Below, in pieces: positions 1-10,695 of a stretch of DNA of 64,000 nucleotides (positions are counted from its first letter, which is position 1; every line of letters starts with the position of its first letter). This stretch comes from CAWEYO01 sp963813315. GTDB taxonomy: Bacteria > Pseudomonadota > Alphaproteobacteria > Rhizobiales > Rhizobiaceae. The position numbers and the translations under genes were made by a program. The notes beneath the pieces were generated by a model. The model made no database searches. It was not told the DNA's origin and saw nothing but the letters and a program-made list of their open reading frames with translations. The stretch covers positions 1 through 64,000 of the forward strand of contig CAWEYO010000005.1 of the NCBI GenBank assembly GCA_963813315.1. The letters are read 5' to 3'.

Positions 1-89
1 TGGCGATTGCCGCTGCGGCACCTATCTTTTCGCGCATGGACGCCCCTGTTTCTCGTTTGCGTTTTATTCCGTTCGAGGAGCCGTCCCCA

Positions 90-668
90 CCGCGGTCAGT
101 GAGCCGCCGGAGGGTGACGACTGGATTCACGAGGTCAAGTTCGACGGCTACCGGACCCAGCTGGTCATCGAGCCCCGCAAAATCAGGGCCTACAGCCGGC
201 GCGGGCTCGACTGGACCAACCGCTATCCGGGCTTGATCAGGGCGGCAGCTATGCAAATGCGGTGCCCAGCGCCATCCTCGACGGCGAGAATGGGGTCATG
301 GACAAGGACGGGGTGTCTGACTTCTCGGCGGCGTATAAATCCGGCCCGTGGAGGAACTGGCTCAAGACCAAGAACTACAGCGAACTCGAACTCGCCATCC
401 TCGGCATGGTCCAAGAAGCCGGAAAACCGACAATGGTGCTCCTCGGAAGCCAAGGACGAGCGCAACTTCGTCTGCTCTGCCGCCGTGGTGCTGACCAAGC
501 TCACCCACGACCTGTTCTGGCAGGCGGTCGCACTCCTGGACCGATACGAAGCGGCGCGAGGGCAAGACCACCTGGCTGAAGCCCGGCCTGGTCGGTCGCG
601 TGCGCTATCTTTCAGGGAGCAGCGGGCTTCGCCATGCGACGGTCATGAGCTCCTGGCTGGAGACGTGA
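90..668 (+). pseudogene. ATP-dependent DNA ligase (LigD-type) remnant
   Basis: Decayed ligase gene read across at least three frames. At about 90-255 one frame gives the adenylation motif HEVKFDGYR, whose lysine carries AMP in active ligases, followed by a YSRRGLDWT stretch. At about 262-420 another frame gives AILDGE and WLKTKNYSELELAILG, typical of the ligase core. At about 570-668 a third frame gives WLKPGLVGRVRYL and ends SSWLET, typical of LigD C-termini. Frame changes and lost internal sequence rule out a working enzyme. LigD works in non-homologous end joining with Ku in rhizobia. The last 90 bases recur at 3596-3688. Confidence 0.75.
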
Positions 669-714
669 GAGGCGCTGATGAGGGCAAGGAACCCGCATAA
701 GAAGGAGGTGATAA

Positions 715-874
715 TGGCACAGAGAGAAAAGCACGATAAATCACGAAAGCGGAAACCGGACGAGTTAGACCAACCCAATCGGCCTGTCCGTGATGTTCGG
801 GAAAGACCGGGTCAAACCCCGACGATGACAGCCAAAGGGAGAAGCCGCTGCCGGAGACCATTGATGAACCATGA
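715..874 (+). CDS. Small charged hypothetical protein (frameshifted)
   Basis: A strong ribosome binding site, AAGGAGGTGATA, precedes ATG at 715. The product begins MAQREKHDKSRKRKPDELDQ and is very polar. The reading frame runs on without a natural end, but losing one C from CCCC near 819 gives a sensible acidic tail ending LPETIDEP before TGA at 872-874, about 53 residues in all. No family recognised. The Shine-Dalgarno sequence is the main reason to call it real. The frameshift may be a sequencing error. Confidence 0.4.
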
Positions 875-1580
875 AACGGGCTGTGGCCGCCAGTTTGCCC
901 TCTCGGCCACCTTCCTTATCCTGTCCGCCAGCCGTACCCAGACGCTCCGGTGCCGACCAGGCGATGCCGCGCGCCTCAGCCTTGACGGCGAGCCCGTCGA
1001 GATCGCGCAGGCGGGTGATGACATATTCCGCGCAGCCGCAGCCTTCGAGCGAGACCTTTTCGTAATGAAACCGCTCGAAGCGAAATAACCTTGGCGGCCC
1101 AGAGCAAGCATGGCATCGCAGCGCAAGTTGCTGGCCTTGCTGCCGCAGGGGCAGTCCCCACATCAATGCGTGAATGGAGATGTGTCATGAGATTTCTTTC
1201 ACGCCTTTTTGCCCGTCGCGTCATCAACCTGACCACCGCTCTTCTTGAGCGCCAGCGCCTCGGCAGGACCATGCCCGGTCAGACGGCAGCCATTGCGGGC
1301 AACCGCTTGGGCGTTCTCGTCGGCTGAATTGCTCAATTAGGCAGAAATCTCACAGAACTCTTGCTGCTGCGCCGTCAGCGAATAGATCGACGTCGCGGAA
1401 ATAGCGCGACAGGCTCGCTTCTGAACGCTGGCCGCTCATAGGTCGCGAGGCGGCGGTCAGATCGGAGGGAATGGCCAGAGAAGCCTGACAAGTCTGGAAC
1501 TCATTGCTTTAGGCCGACGGTCCGGCGTCGAATTCGTACTCATGCGATTTCAGTCGTTGCTGCTACTGGACTATTCTTTC
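875..1580. other. No confident gene
   Basis: Overlapping frames of similar length occur on both strands and none has a recognisable motif. The minus strand around 930-1085 has an uninterrupted stretch with FRFERFHYEKVSLEGCGCAEY, which could be a gene remnant. A short plus-strand frame (1187-1327, MRFLSRLFARRVINL) follows a GGAG at 1175. Neither can be assigned. Confidence 0.3.
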
Positions 1581-1589
1581 CGTGTTCAC

Positions 1590-3425
1590 GAGATTGATTG
1601 TCCATGAGCACCGACAGCAGCGCAGGGCGGAGATGACATTGCCTCAGGCAGAGCGCAGGCTGGCCGCCATCCTGGTTGCCGATGTGGTCGGCTACTCGCG
1701 GCTCGTCGAGGCGGACGAAGCCGGGACCCTCGCCGCCGTAAAGAATCTGCGGGACACGCCTGCTGAAGCCGCTGCTGGTCGAACATCGCGGCCGCATCGT
1801 CAAGCTGATGGGCGACGGCGTCATCGCCGAGTTCGGGTCTGTCGTTGGCGCGGTGGCCTGCGCTGCGGCTTGCAGACCCAGGTAGCCGGTTGGCAGGAAA
1901 GATGACCTCCGAGCGCCGGATCGCCCTGCGCATCGGTGTCAACCTGGGCGATGTCGTGGTCGACGACGACGATCTGCTTGGTGATGGTGTCAACGTCGCG
2001 GCCCGTTTGGAGCAACTCTGCCCGCCAGGCGGCGTATTGATCTCGGGCTCGGCCCACGACCATCTCTCGGGCAAACTCGATGTCCGTTTCGAGTATGCGG
2101 GCGAGCAGCGGCTCAAGAACATCGCGCGCCCTGTCAGAACCTACCAAATGGTTCTCGCTGGCTCTCCGTCCCCGTTGCCCCCGAGCTTCCGTGCCGACAG
2201 GCCCGCCGTTGCGGTTCTGCCATTTGAGAACATGAGCGGCGATCCCGAGCAGACCTATTTCAGCGATGGCATGACAGAGGACGTGATCACAGAGCTCTCC
2301 CGTTTCAGAGAACTTACGGTGATCGCTCGCAACTCGACGTTCACGTTCCGCGGGCAAAGCGTGGACGTGCGCGACGTTGGCCGCGCGCTCGGCGCCGAAT
2401 ACGTCGTTGAGGGCAGCGTGCGCCGGGCCGGGGATCGTGTCCGCATCACAGCGCAGCTCGTCGATGCCGCAAACGGGGTTCATCTCTGGGCGGAGAGATA
2501 CGACCGCGCCGTTGAAGACGTATTCGCTATCCAGGAAGAGATTGCGCAGAGCATCGTCGCGACGGTTGCCCAGCGCGTCCGGGAGGATTGCGAGCTTGCC
2601 GCACGGCGCCGACCCCCAGAAGACATCCGCGCCTACGATCTGTTCCTTCAAGCCCAGCGGCTTTCCGATGTGTTCACGCCGGAGGCGCAGAGCGCGCTCA
2701 GGCGCTGCTCGAACAGGCGCGCCAGATCGATCCCACCTTTGCCCGTGCCTATACGGGCCTCGCCTTCGTGCACCTGAGACTGGATCGATGAATGTGGGCC
2801 CCCTAGGAACGGACGAAAACCGCCTGGCGGCGCTTCGCTTGGCGGAAGAAGCCCTGGCGCTTGATCCAAATGATCCGAGGGTGCAATACACACTTGGGTA
2901 CATATGTTTGATCCTGCACGAGTTCGACCGGGCCGAACACCACTTGGACTTGCCAGGGGCATGAACCCGAACGATCCGATCATCCAGATGGTACTGGGCT
3001 TGGTTGCAAGCGTGTATTGGCAGGCCGGAGCGTAGCGCTACCTGCGGCTGAAATCGCCTTCAAGCTCAATCCGCGCCATCCGCCTTTCTACAACAACCTG
3101 CTCGCGCGCATCCTCTTTCAGCTCGGCCGTTACCGTGAGGCCACCGCTCTTCTTGAACAGAAAAACTTCGAACGCCCATGAAGGGACCTACGGGACCTGG
3201 CATGGCGCGCGGCAGCGTACGGTCATCTTGGCCGAACCGAGGAGGCGCAGCAGTGCGGCGAGGTGCTTGTCCACGCTCCGAAGCTGTGGCGCGGTGACCG
3301 ACGAGCGGGTCCCGCCGACTATGTGGATTGGATCGTTGATGTGTCTTTCCTGCGGCAACCGGAGGATGTTAGCGCCTTCGCGAGGGCTTGCGCTTTGCCG
3401 GCTTGCCGGCTTGACCGTGCATTCG
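1590..3425 (+). pseudogene. Class III adenylate/guanylate cyclase with TolB-like and TPR regions, broken
   Basis: Begins near 1634 with the cyclase start RRLAAILVADVVGYSRLVE, shifts frame near 1750, and resumes at about 1900 with RIGVNLGDVVVDDDDLLGDGVNVAARL, the second half of the catalytic core. A TolB-like region follows (AVLPFENMSGDPEQTYFSDGMTED, about 2212-2285), then TPR units (ARAYTGLAFVHL; EEALALDPNDPRVQYTLGYICL). The family's usual end, DYVDWIVDVSFLRQPEDV, is visible near 3320-3375. There are at least four frame changes and an in-frame stop after VASVYWQAGA. An intact relative would make cyclic nucleotide and be tuned by its C-terminal region. This copy is dead. A second, truncated paralogue starts at 4363. 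Confidence 0.85.
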
Positions 3426-3571
3426 TTGCCTTTTGGGGCTGCCGTGCGCGCTGCCAATGGACAAATAGCAAGCCGGTTATGACCTCGCCGGGCAGCGGTG
3501 ATGGCGAGCGCCGCTGGCTCGAGTCCGATCGGCCCGTCGTGCTCAGGAGACAGACTGCGACGCAGATCAAA

Positions 3572-3688
3572 CAAGGCCGACGACAACGGCGTTGGCTGAA
3601 GCCCGGCCTGGTCGGTCGGTCCGCTATCTCTGGGGCAGCAGCGGGCTCAGGCACGCAACGGTGATGAGCTTCTGGCTGGAGACGTGAC
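3572..3688 (+). pseudogene. Second copy of the LigD 3' end
   Basis: Positions 3596-3688 closely match 577-668. They encode the end of an ATP-dependent ligase in shifted frames (WLKPGLVGRS, then RYLWGSSGLRHATVMSFWLET). Only the last 30 or so codons are recognisable. The two copies are in the same orientation and bracket the broken cyclase at 1590-3425. Confidence 0.65.
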
Positions 3689-3691
3689 GGC

Positions 3692-3953
3692 CTAGTGGAC
3701 GTTCACGATCCTTTCGACGGCAGCAAGGTTTTTCTTCGCCGCGTCGCTAAGGTCGCCACCGCTCATGTCACGGATAAACTTCAGCCCCCATGCGTATCAT
3801 CGGCAGCACAACGGGATCGAACTCCTCGTCGGACAGCTCCTCGAACAGAAAATGCGCCAGCTCTTCTTCCGTGCCGGTACAGATCAGCCGCATCAGCCGC
3901 GCCCGCTTCTCCGACAGCACGGGGCCTTTCTTGCGGTCTTTCGTCTTGGGCAT
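3692..3953 (-). CDS. Small hypothetical protein (frameshifted)
   Basis: Starts MPKTKDRKKGPVLSEKRARL at 3953. Read literally it stops at 3768 after GAEVYP. Removing one G from the GGGGG run near 3789 continues the frame into LKFIRDMSGGDLSDAAKKNL and ends at TAG 3692-3694, about 86 residues. The tail is polar and helical, so this is probably the true C-terminus. No family recognised. The gene is basic at its N-terminus and acidic in the middle. The indel sits in a homopolymer. Confidence 0.5.
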
Positions 3954-4362
3954 GACGTCGATCATAACACGATTTCGGGATACGTGATTGGACTATGCCG
4001 GGCTGCGCGGGCAGTGTCGCCGTTCAGCCCGTGGCTTACCCCACCCCCAAACCCCCATGCGCGGGCTGGTTGTTAGCCGGAGGATGCCCCTGCGTCCTTC
4101 GGCTTTATTTCAAGTTGTCGGCCAGGGCTTCGCTGATGTCCTGCCCGAGAGGTAGGCGGTTGGCGAAGTCAGCGCCCGTTTGGCCTCGCGCTTGATGCCC
4201 TTGGCCCATTCGCTTTGTAGTACTTCAAAGCGCGTTGCTCGCCCTCATGCAGGACATTCCGCGTTCTTGCCAGACTGCGTCGCAAAACCCATTCGCCGAG
4301 GTAAAGGCCCGTTTTATTTCGATGGAAACACCGTACAATGAGTGTGGGGCCTGGCAGAACCA

Positions 4363-5094
4363 ATGGACCGCAAGCTCTCCGCCATTCTTGCTGCTGACGT
4401 CGTGGGCTATTCCGCCCTGATGGAACGCGACGAGGCTGGCACCTTCGAGCGCCTTCGTGCCGGACGCAAGGAACTGTTCGAGCCGGAGATTGCCCGCCAC
4501 CACGGCCACATCTTCAAGCTGATGGGCGACGGCATGCTGGCCGAATTCGGTTCGGTGGTCGATGCGGTTGAATGCGCGGTCGCCTTGCAGCGCGGGCTTG
4601 CCGAGCGCAACGCCAGCATCTCCGAAGACAGGCGGTTCGAGGTTCGCATCGGGATCAACCTCGGAGAAGTGATCGTCGAGGGAGACGATCGCTACGGCGA
4701 AGGCGTCAATGTGGCAGCGCGTCTGCAGCAACTCGCCGAGCCCGGTGGCATCTGTGTCTCGGAGAAGGTATCGAGGGAAGTCGAGAAGAAGCTTGCGTTC
4801 GGCTTCGAACCCATGGGCGAGCAACGAGTTAAGAATATCGCGGAGCCGATATCCTGCTTCCGCGTAACCCTGCAGATTCCGGGATCGGCTCAACCTGATC
4901 AGTCGTCGCAGAAACCACCCAAATTGCCCGACAAGCCGTCGATTGCCGTCCTGCCATTCCAGAACATGAGTGGCGATCCGGAGCAGGAGTATTTCTCGGA
5001 CGGAATCACCGAGGACATCATCACCGCGTTCTGTTCCCTCGGAATGCAACGAAGCGACCCGAAGCGGCTCGGCAATTTGGCGACAAAACAATAA
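4363..5094 (+). pseudogene. Class III adenylate cyclase, 3'-truncated
   Basis: Starts MDRKLSAILAADVVGYSALM at 4363. The catalytic core is continuous: FKLMGDGMLAEFGS, then RIGINLGEVIVEGDDRYGEGVNVAARL, then MGEQRVKNIAEPI. A linker and the first TolB-like motif follow (AVLPFQNMSGDPEQEYFSDGITEDIIT). At about 5033 homology stops and about 20 unrelated residues lead to TAA at 5094. The TolB-like/TPR half, normally another 300 or more residues, is missing. The cyclase core could still fold, so residual activity cannot be excluded. The truncation lies just upstream of an integrase gene, which suggests element insertion cut it. Confidence 0.8.
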
Positions 5095-5216
5095 CTTGAG
5101 CGTTTTTGCCCTTTTCTTCTCCCCGAAAAAAAGCGATACTACTCGAAGTGGCGCGGGAGTTTTATTCGCGCCATACGGGTGTCGGCAGGGGTGTCGATGT
5201 TAACAAGGGGCAAGAC

Positions 5217-6452
5217 ATGGCATTGACAATTAGACAGACAGAACGGCTCAAGAAGGCTGGTCGCTATGGGGACGGCAACAACCTCTATCTGCAGATCACA
5301 AGGACCGGCTGCAAGAGCTGGATCCTGCGCTATGTGCGCGACGGCAGGGAACATCTGATGGGTCTTGGTCCGTTCGCCACCTTCAATTTGGAGGAAGCAC
5401 GCGAACGTGCACGGCTGGCTCGGCAACAGTTGGCCAATGGCATTGATCCGCTGGCAGAACGCAAGTCACAGAAGTCCGCAGCAACGCTGGCCGCTATCAA
5501 GACCATGAGCTTCACGTGAGGCTGCGAAGAAATATCATGAGTTGCATGAGACACAGTGGCGAACGAGGTCCACAAGAGCAATTCATAGTCATCCTTGGAG
5601 GCTCACGCACTCAAAATCATCGGCAATTTGCCGGTCGCCGACGTTGACACTGCCGCTGTGCTGGCGGTGCTGAGAAAATTTGGCTGGTCATGCCCACAAC
5701 TGCCAGCCGGGTCCGTGCGAGGATCGAAGCCATTCTTTCTTGGGCGGCTGTGCGCGGTCTGAGAGCCAGCGAAAATCCTGCCAGATGGAGTGGCCATTTG
5801 AAGGCTGCATTGCCGGCCAAGGGCAAGGTGCAAAGGGTCGTCCATCATCCGGCCATGCCGGTGCATGAGGTTCCCGGTTTCATGACCACATTGGCGGATC
5901 GTGAAGGTGTGCCGGCCAGAGCACTAGAATTCTTGATCCTGACTGCTGCCCGTACTGGCGAGGTGATCGGTGCCACTTGGGACGAGTTCGATCTGGCCAA
6001 GGCAGTCTGGACCATTCCTGCCGGTCGCATGAAAGCCGGCAAGGAGCACCGGGTGGCCCTCAGCACCAGAGCCGTGGCGCTCCTGCGAGGTCTGCCACGT
6101 GAAGGTGACTTCGTGTTCCCCGGTTCAAAGGCCAACAGGCCGCTTGGTCCGCAAGGCATGAGCCACGTGCTGAAGCGCATCGTTGGGGACAGCGTTACGG
6201 TTCACGGTTTCAGATCATCGTTCAGGGATTGGGCGAGCGAACTGACAGGCCACTCCGGCGAGGCGGTCGAGACAGGCTTTGGCGCACACCATCAAGAACG
6301 CCGTTGAAAGTGCCTACAGACGCGGTGACTTGCTCGAAAAAAGAATTGCGCTGATGCGGGATTGGGAATGCTTCTGTACGACACAGAAAACGTCCGCGCA
6401 GGTTGTCCCCATGCGGCAGGAAGTAATTGACAACGCGAATGTCGCGTATTAA
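5217..6452 (+). pseudogene. Tyrosine recombinase (DUF4102-type integrase), frameshifted
   Basis: The N-terminal arm-binding domain begins MALTIRQTERLKKAGRYGDG and includes SWILRYVRDGREHLMGLGPF. The frame breaks near 5515, again near 5560-5590, and at an AAAA run near 5674. The catalytic domain is then continuous: LTAARTGEVIGATWDEFD (catalytic Arg) and VHGFRSSFRDWASE (H-x-x-R box). Another shift near 6285 leads to the usual end, HTIKNAVESAYRRGDLLEKR, and a stop at 6452. Family members integrate elements at tRNA genes. As written it is inactive, although several shifts sit in homopolymers. It marks the left end of the phage/satellite remnant. Confidence 0.85.
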
Positions 6453-6501
6453 GCGGAGGCGATCTCTCCGGTGTCAGTGATTCACTGAAACCCCTTCAGC
6501 T

Positions 6502-6693
6502 TCAGCCTTCGCAATAGCTGCGAGGGTATGAACGTCGCTCTGTTGCGCACACTTCCTCCCATTCGCGAACGACAACCAGCATTGCCTCAAGCTCGCCTAC
6601 GAGTTCGGTCATATCTTCAAGCCGGATGTCGTGCTTATGGCTGGTGACGCCGTAAGCGTTGCCGTGATGGGCGACGATCGTCAATGAGACCAC
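6502..6693 (-). CDS. Small hypothetical protein
   Basis: 63 codons from ATG at 6693: MVSLTIVAHHGNAYGVTSHK followed by an acidic helical stretch (DMTELVGELEAMLVVVREWEEV). It lies just downstream of the integrase on the opposite strand. No family recognised and no clear Shine-Dalgarno. Composition is protein-like, so it is listed at low confidence. Confidence 0.3.
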   Translation of the reverse strand: MVSLTIVAHHGNAYGVTSHKHDIRLEDMTELVGELEAMLVVVREWEEVCATERRSYPRSYCEG

Positions 6694-6699
6694 ATCACT

Positions 6700-7125
6700 G
6701 TTGGCTTATTTTGTAGCTCGCACTCAGCATAGCCCTGCAACCGCAAGGCTTTACATCGCGCTGAATTTTCAACTGCATTTCACAGTACCTCCCATTTTTA
6801 GACTTGGTACCAAGCGCGGCAGCGATGGGAGAGACGCTGATGCACTCGACCGTTTTTCAGTGCAACAGCATTGGGGAAGTGTTTCCCTAACATGGATTAG
6901 TTTTTATCGCAGTTGAAGGTTTATTTGCCATGCAGTTGCATCGCTCAAGCATAGTGCAATTTGTGGTAGCTGGCCGTGCAGCATTAAAGAAAAGTTCTTT
7001 TATGGAACATCAGACTTTTAGAACCCTCGGAGTTTTCTGATGTTACCAAATAAACCTGTGCAAGCAACTTTTCCTTGTCACCAACTTGAAAACCGGCGAA
7101 GATAGGCGAGGTGTAACAAGGCTTC
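6700..7125. other. AT-richer intergenic stretch
   Basis: No coding frame with recognisable content on either strand. Base composition is clearly lower in GC than the flanking chromosome, which fits a foreign element control region upstream of the AlpA-like gene at 7141. Confidence 0.4.
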
Positions 7126-7140
7126 CCGAAGGAGGTACCA

Positions 7141-7351
7141 ATGGCCAGTGATGGGGATCGCTTGCTGAGAAAAGAGGCGGTGATGGATCGCATCGGGGGC
7201 GGGAAACCAAGACTCACCGAGATGCGGCTGGCCGGCATTTTCCCGCAGCCGATCAAGATCACCGATGGCGGTCGTGCGATGGCATGGCTTGAGTTAGAGG
7301 TGGAGCGCTTGGATACAGGCTCGTATCAAACAGGCGCGTGGGGAGGAGTGA
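7141..7351 (+). CDS. AlpA-family excisionase/regulator (one-base frameshift)
   Basis: A good ribosome site (AAGGAGGTACCA) precedes ATG 7141. The product, with RLLRKEAVMDRIGGGKPRLTEM, FPQPIKIT and AMAWLELEVER, is a small winged-helix of the AlpA type. These proteins activate excision or expression in phages, satellites and integrative elements. Literal reading runs off frame after ELEVER. Removing one T from CTTGG near 7308 gives ERWIQARIKQARGEE and a stop at 7349-7351, the normal end for the family, about 69 residues. The small gene at 7382 follows closely. Confidence 0.75.
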
Positions 7352-7381
7352 GAGTGGGAAAGTCCATCAAGTTATCAAAGA

Positions 7382-7629
7382 ATGCAACAACGCTATTCCA
7401 AAGGCGAAGCTACGCTCGAAGTAACTGGCTCAGCTGTTTATATCAATATCGATAATGTCACTGTTTTGCGCATCGCTATGTGTCTGGTCACAGTTGCACC
7501 GCAGTCACTACTACTGGGACAATTAGCAGTTATGATCGTGACAGTGAGCAGCAAGAACAAGATCTGTTCGACATTTTTGTTGTTGAGAGTTCGGAAGAAA
7601 TTATCAAGCTGATCGAGGAGACAAAATGA
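7382..7629 (+). CDS. Hypothetical element protein (one-base frameshift)
   Basis: Begins MQQRYSKGEATLEVTGSAVY at 7382. Adding one T in the TTTT run near 7464 joins it to FAHRYVSGHSCTAVTTTGTI and an acidic tail ending SSEEIIKLIEETK, with TGA at 7627-7629. The corrected product is about 82 residues. The stop overlaps the ATG of the next gene (ATGA), so the pair is translationally coupled. No family recognised. It belongs with the AlpA-like gene and the primase in the satellite early region. Confidence 0.5.
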
Positions 7630-7884
7630 AAGTACTGATTACGGCGATTGCCATCTCGATCATGGCTACGGCAGTGCACGCAGAAACTCTGATACCTGAA
7701 AGCTGTTTGAACGTTGATAGGGTTGTTGAGGGTTGGGCACCAAAGACCAATCCCGGTTATGACTTCACATCGTGACCAACTCTACAAATCCTACAGCGAG
7801 CATATTCAAACCTGCCTAGAGCATGTCGATGCATGGGAACAGGCGTTGCCCGGAGAAAAGACAAGGCTGCTGAATTGCGGCTAA
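7626..7884 (+). CDS. Small exported protein, probable frameshift
   Basis: ATG 7626 lies after GAGGAG. The first 19 residues, MKVLITAIAISIMATAVHA, look like a signal peptide with cleavage after VHA. Literal reading ends at TGA 7773-7775 after 49 codons. A neighbouring frame continues coherently (HRDQLYKSYSEHIQTCLEHV, AWEQALPGEKTRLLNCG) to TAA at 7882-7884, so the true product is probably about 85 residues. Cysteines in both halves could pair in the periplasm. Function unknown. Confidence 0.45.
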
Positions 7885-8411
7885 TGCTGCAGAATTCTTC
7901 GTCGTTGCTAGATCAGAAAAACAACTGACCATCTTGCTCTGGCATTGAGCATCCTTGGGATCTTTGAAATCGTGAAGAACGAAAAAGCGACCCTCCGGTG
8001 GAGTTTCGGAGGGTCGCTGATCACTGTGCTGACAAGAAAGGAAAAGAGCTTTGTGTCATGAACGAAGGAGATGGTCCTTCAGTGCGGCCACAGGCTCGTA
8101 AAATGATTTGAGAGCCATCCCGCAGCAAATTCGAAACCTGTGGCCATAAGGAAGTTGGCGGGGGTTGGACCGCAACTCCCATAGGATAATATGCCTTTTT
8201 TCGGAATGTGAAGAAAAGTACTTTTCTTAACCAAGAAAGAGAGCAATACTAAAGCTTCGTTGGCCGTCGTTAAAGCTGAGAGCCAAATCTGCCCTCGCAG
8301 CGCTCGGGTTGGTCGCTGATAACAAATGTAACCCGCGCTCTCTTCAACTCTGATCACTTTGTCAGCATGTGCAATTTTACTTGTGCATGGGTTGAAGGGG
8401 ACGTTGTTATC
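7885..8411. other. Intergenic, with a possible hairpin
   Basis: No supported gene. An inverted repeat, GACCCTCC..GGAGGGTC (about 7989-8017), forms a hairpin between the small exported-protein gene and the primase gene. It has no clear T run. The minus-strand frame across 8079-8615 overlaps the start of the primase and has no recognisable content. Confidence 0.35.
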
Positions 8412-10316
8412 ATGGACGCGCGTACCAACAACAACGGTGGTGCTAGTGGCTCTGGCAATAGTTGGGATGACAGCGCCAGTGAATATGGATGGGACCGGTA
8501 CACCGTTGAAACCCATCGCTATGAATATCGCGGCAGGGATGGGCTCCCGGCCTTCTTCAAACGCCGTGGCTGGCACGCTGTCTTCAATGAGAAACGCTTC
8601 CTGATCCAGCACCAAGAGGTCGATTGGGATGACAGCGGTACCATCTGGAACCTTGTCATTCGCAAAGGCTATGGCGAAACCGGACCGCTACTCTATCGAT
8701 TGCCGGAACTGTTGAAGGCGCAGCCCGGAGACATTGTCTTCATCGTGGAAGGCGAAAAGGACACCGACAATCTCAGGGCACTCGGCTTCATCGTCACCTG
8801 CAACCCTGACGGTGCGCTGAAATGGCTAGACCAGTATTCGGAAACGCTGGCCGCGTTGGGTGTCAAGGTCGTCATCATCCATGACAACGACCCCATCGGT
8901 ATCAAGCATGCCGCCAAAGTCGCACTCTCGCAGCTTGAGCATAAGGTGACGGTGGGCATTCTCACGCTGCCGGGACTACCGCTTCATGGTGACATTAGCG
9001 ATTGGCTGAAGCTGCCGGGGAATGACAAGGATGCATTTCTGGCATTGGGCAAAGACGTTGCCGCAATCAACGACGAGTTTGACCTCCGCCAGTGGAAGGA
9101 CGATCACAAGGAAAAATTTGATCGCAAGATCGATGACCACGGCAACCCGGTTGGTCCGCCGCTCGACACTCCTGCCAACATTCGGCTGAGCATCCGCAAG
9201 CAAGACTGCATCGTTGGCTATGATGAATTCACTCATCGACCCATGATCAAGGGTTGGGAGGATACTCTAGGCTGGGAGGAGTTAGACGATCACAAGGTTC
9301 GCCGTCTGCGCATCGTGTCCGAGGAGGTCAACCGACTGCGAGTCAACAAGGACCGCTTTGATGAAGTGCTGATGGAGGCGGCTTACCGCAATCGGTTCCA
9401 TCCGGTGCGCGACTATCTGAATGAAGTGCAGCCGACATGGGATAAGGTCTCAAGGCTGGAAACATGGCTGATTGACTATGCCGGTGCGCCGGACACTACG
9501 CTGGTCCGCACTGTCTCTAAGCTGGTGCTGATTGCGGCTGTGCGACGTGTCCGCCAACCGGGCAGCAAGTGGGATGAAGTCGTAGTGCTGGAAAGCGCCA
9601 CCGGCACCGACAAATCCAATGCAATTGAAATGTTGGCTGTCAATCCTGACTGGTCCACTGACGAAAGCATTCTCGGCAAGAACACCAAAGAGCGGATGGA
9701 AATTCTCGACGGCGTGTGGATCGTCGAAATCGGGGAATTGGCCGGAATGCGTAAGGCAGAGGTCGAACAGACAAAAGCCGCCACTAGCCGCAAGCGCGAC
9801 CGTGCGCGTATGAGCTATGGGCGTAGGGCAGAGACCCATCCGCGCCAGTGCGTGTTCTTCGCCACCACCAACAACCTGACCTATCTGCGCGACATGTCGG
9901 GCAATCGGCGCTTTCTGCCGATCCCGAATTCTAACGCTTCGAGCTGGAGGAGTTCAAGGTAATCATTCACCAGCTATGGGCCAAGCGGCCACGCTGGAAG
10001 CCAGCTGGACAGGCGAAGTCCGGTTGCCAAGCAGGCTCTGGACGACAGCCGCTGAAGAGCAATCACTACGGCTGATCAGGGATGGGTGGGTTGAACTGTT
10101 GCGACGAAAAGTTTGGCGATATGAATGGCAAAATCAGCACCAATGACGTGTGGCGCTTGGTGGGAATGTCAGAGTCACGACGCAATCAGGCTGACGCCGA
10201 GCGCGTCAACCGGGCGATGGAAGCACTGGGCTGGCGTATGGGCAAGTTCCGATTTGGTGAAACATGGGCACAGTCTGGTTTCTGTCGAGGGGACGCCAAA
10301 CAGCGTGAAGTTTTAA
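8412..10316 (+). pseudogene. TOPRIM primase / VapE-type helicase, frameshifted near the 3' end
   Basis: The N-terminal half has a TOPRIM signature: IVEGEKDTDNLRALGF at residues of about 111-126 and VVIIHDNDPIGIKHA about 40 residues later. The second half is a VapE/D5-type helicase, with ESILGKNTKERMEILDGVWIVEI (Walker B region) and FFATTNNLTYLRDMSGNRRF (arginine finger region). The P-loop reads ESATGTDKSN. Families of this kind have G-x-G-K-S, so the residue before Lys is Asp here and nucleotide binding is doubtful. Frame shifts near 9935, 10060-10100 and 10270 break the C-terminal region (NGKISTNDVWRLVGM). Such proteins prime and unwind DNA to replicate phage satellites and integrated elements. 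Confidence 0.8.
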
Positions 10317-10695
10317 TCATCGCAAAACAAGAACTCCACGATACCTCCCGCTCCTACACTGACATTGCCGGGAACACCGTCAAGGAAACAATCAGGGAAG
10401 GTTCTAGCGTCTGGAGGGCTGAATATGCCGAACCGGCGCTCTGACCTGATGGTTGCCGCTCCCACCTCGCTCCTGCTTCCGGGAGCGGCGCAACCCCATG
10501 CAACACAAGGCTTTACTTGGGGCGCTCTTACCGCTCTTACTATCTTTTTAATGAGAGAAATAAGAAGGAATAAGAGGGGGGTATATAGTCCCCTTATACA
10601 ATTTTGGTGCGTCGGTGGGAGCGGATACCCGCAATCCCTTACGCTGCATGGTGTTGACCCGCTTTTAGGGGTACGCCCGAGGTGGGAGCGGCCCG
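10317..10695. other. Weakly coding stretch
   Basis: A plus-strand frame (10424-10703, MPNRRSDLMVAAPTSLLLPG and so on) has no recognisable family. The section around 10540-10600 is AG-rich (GAGAGAAATAAGAAGGAATAAGAGG). I see no convincing gene. Confidence 0.3.

Noticed and set aside
1821..2903. Minus-strand frame of 360 codons
   Set aside because: It mirrors the cyclase pseudogene, whose family motifs are on the plus strand.
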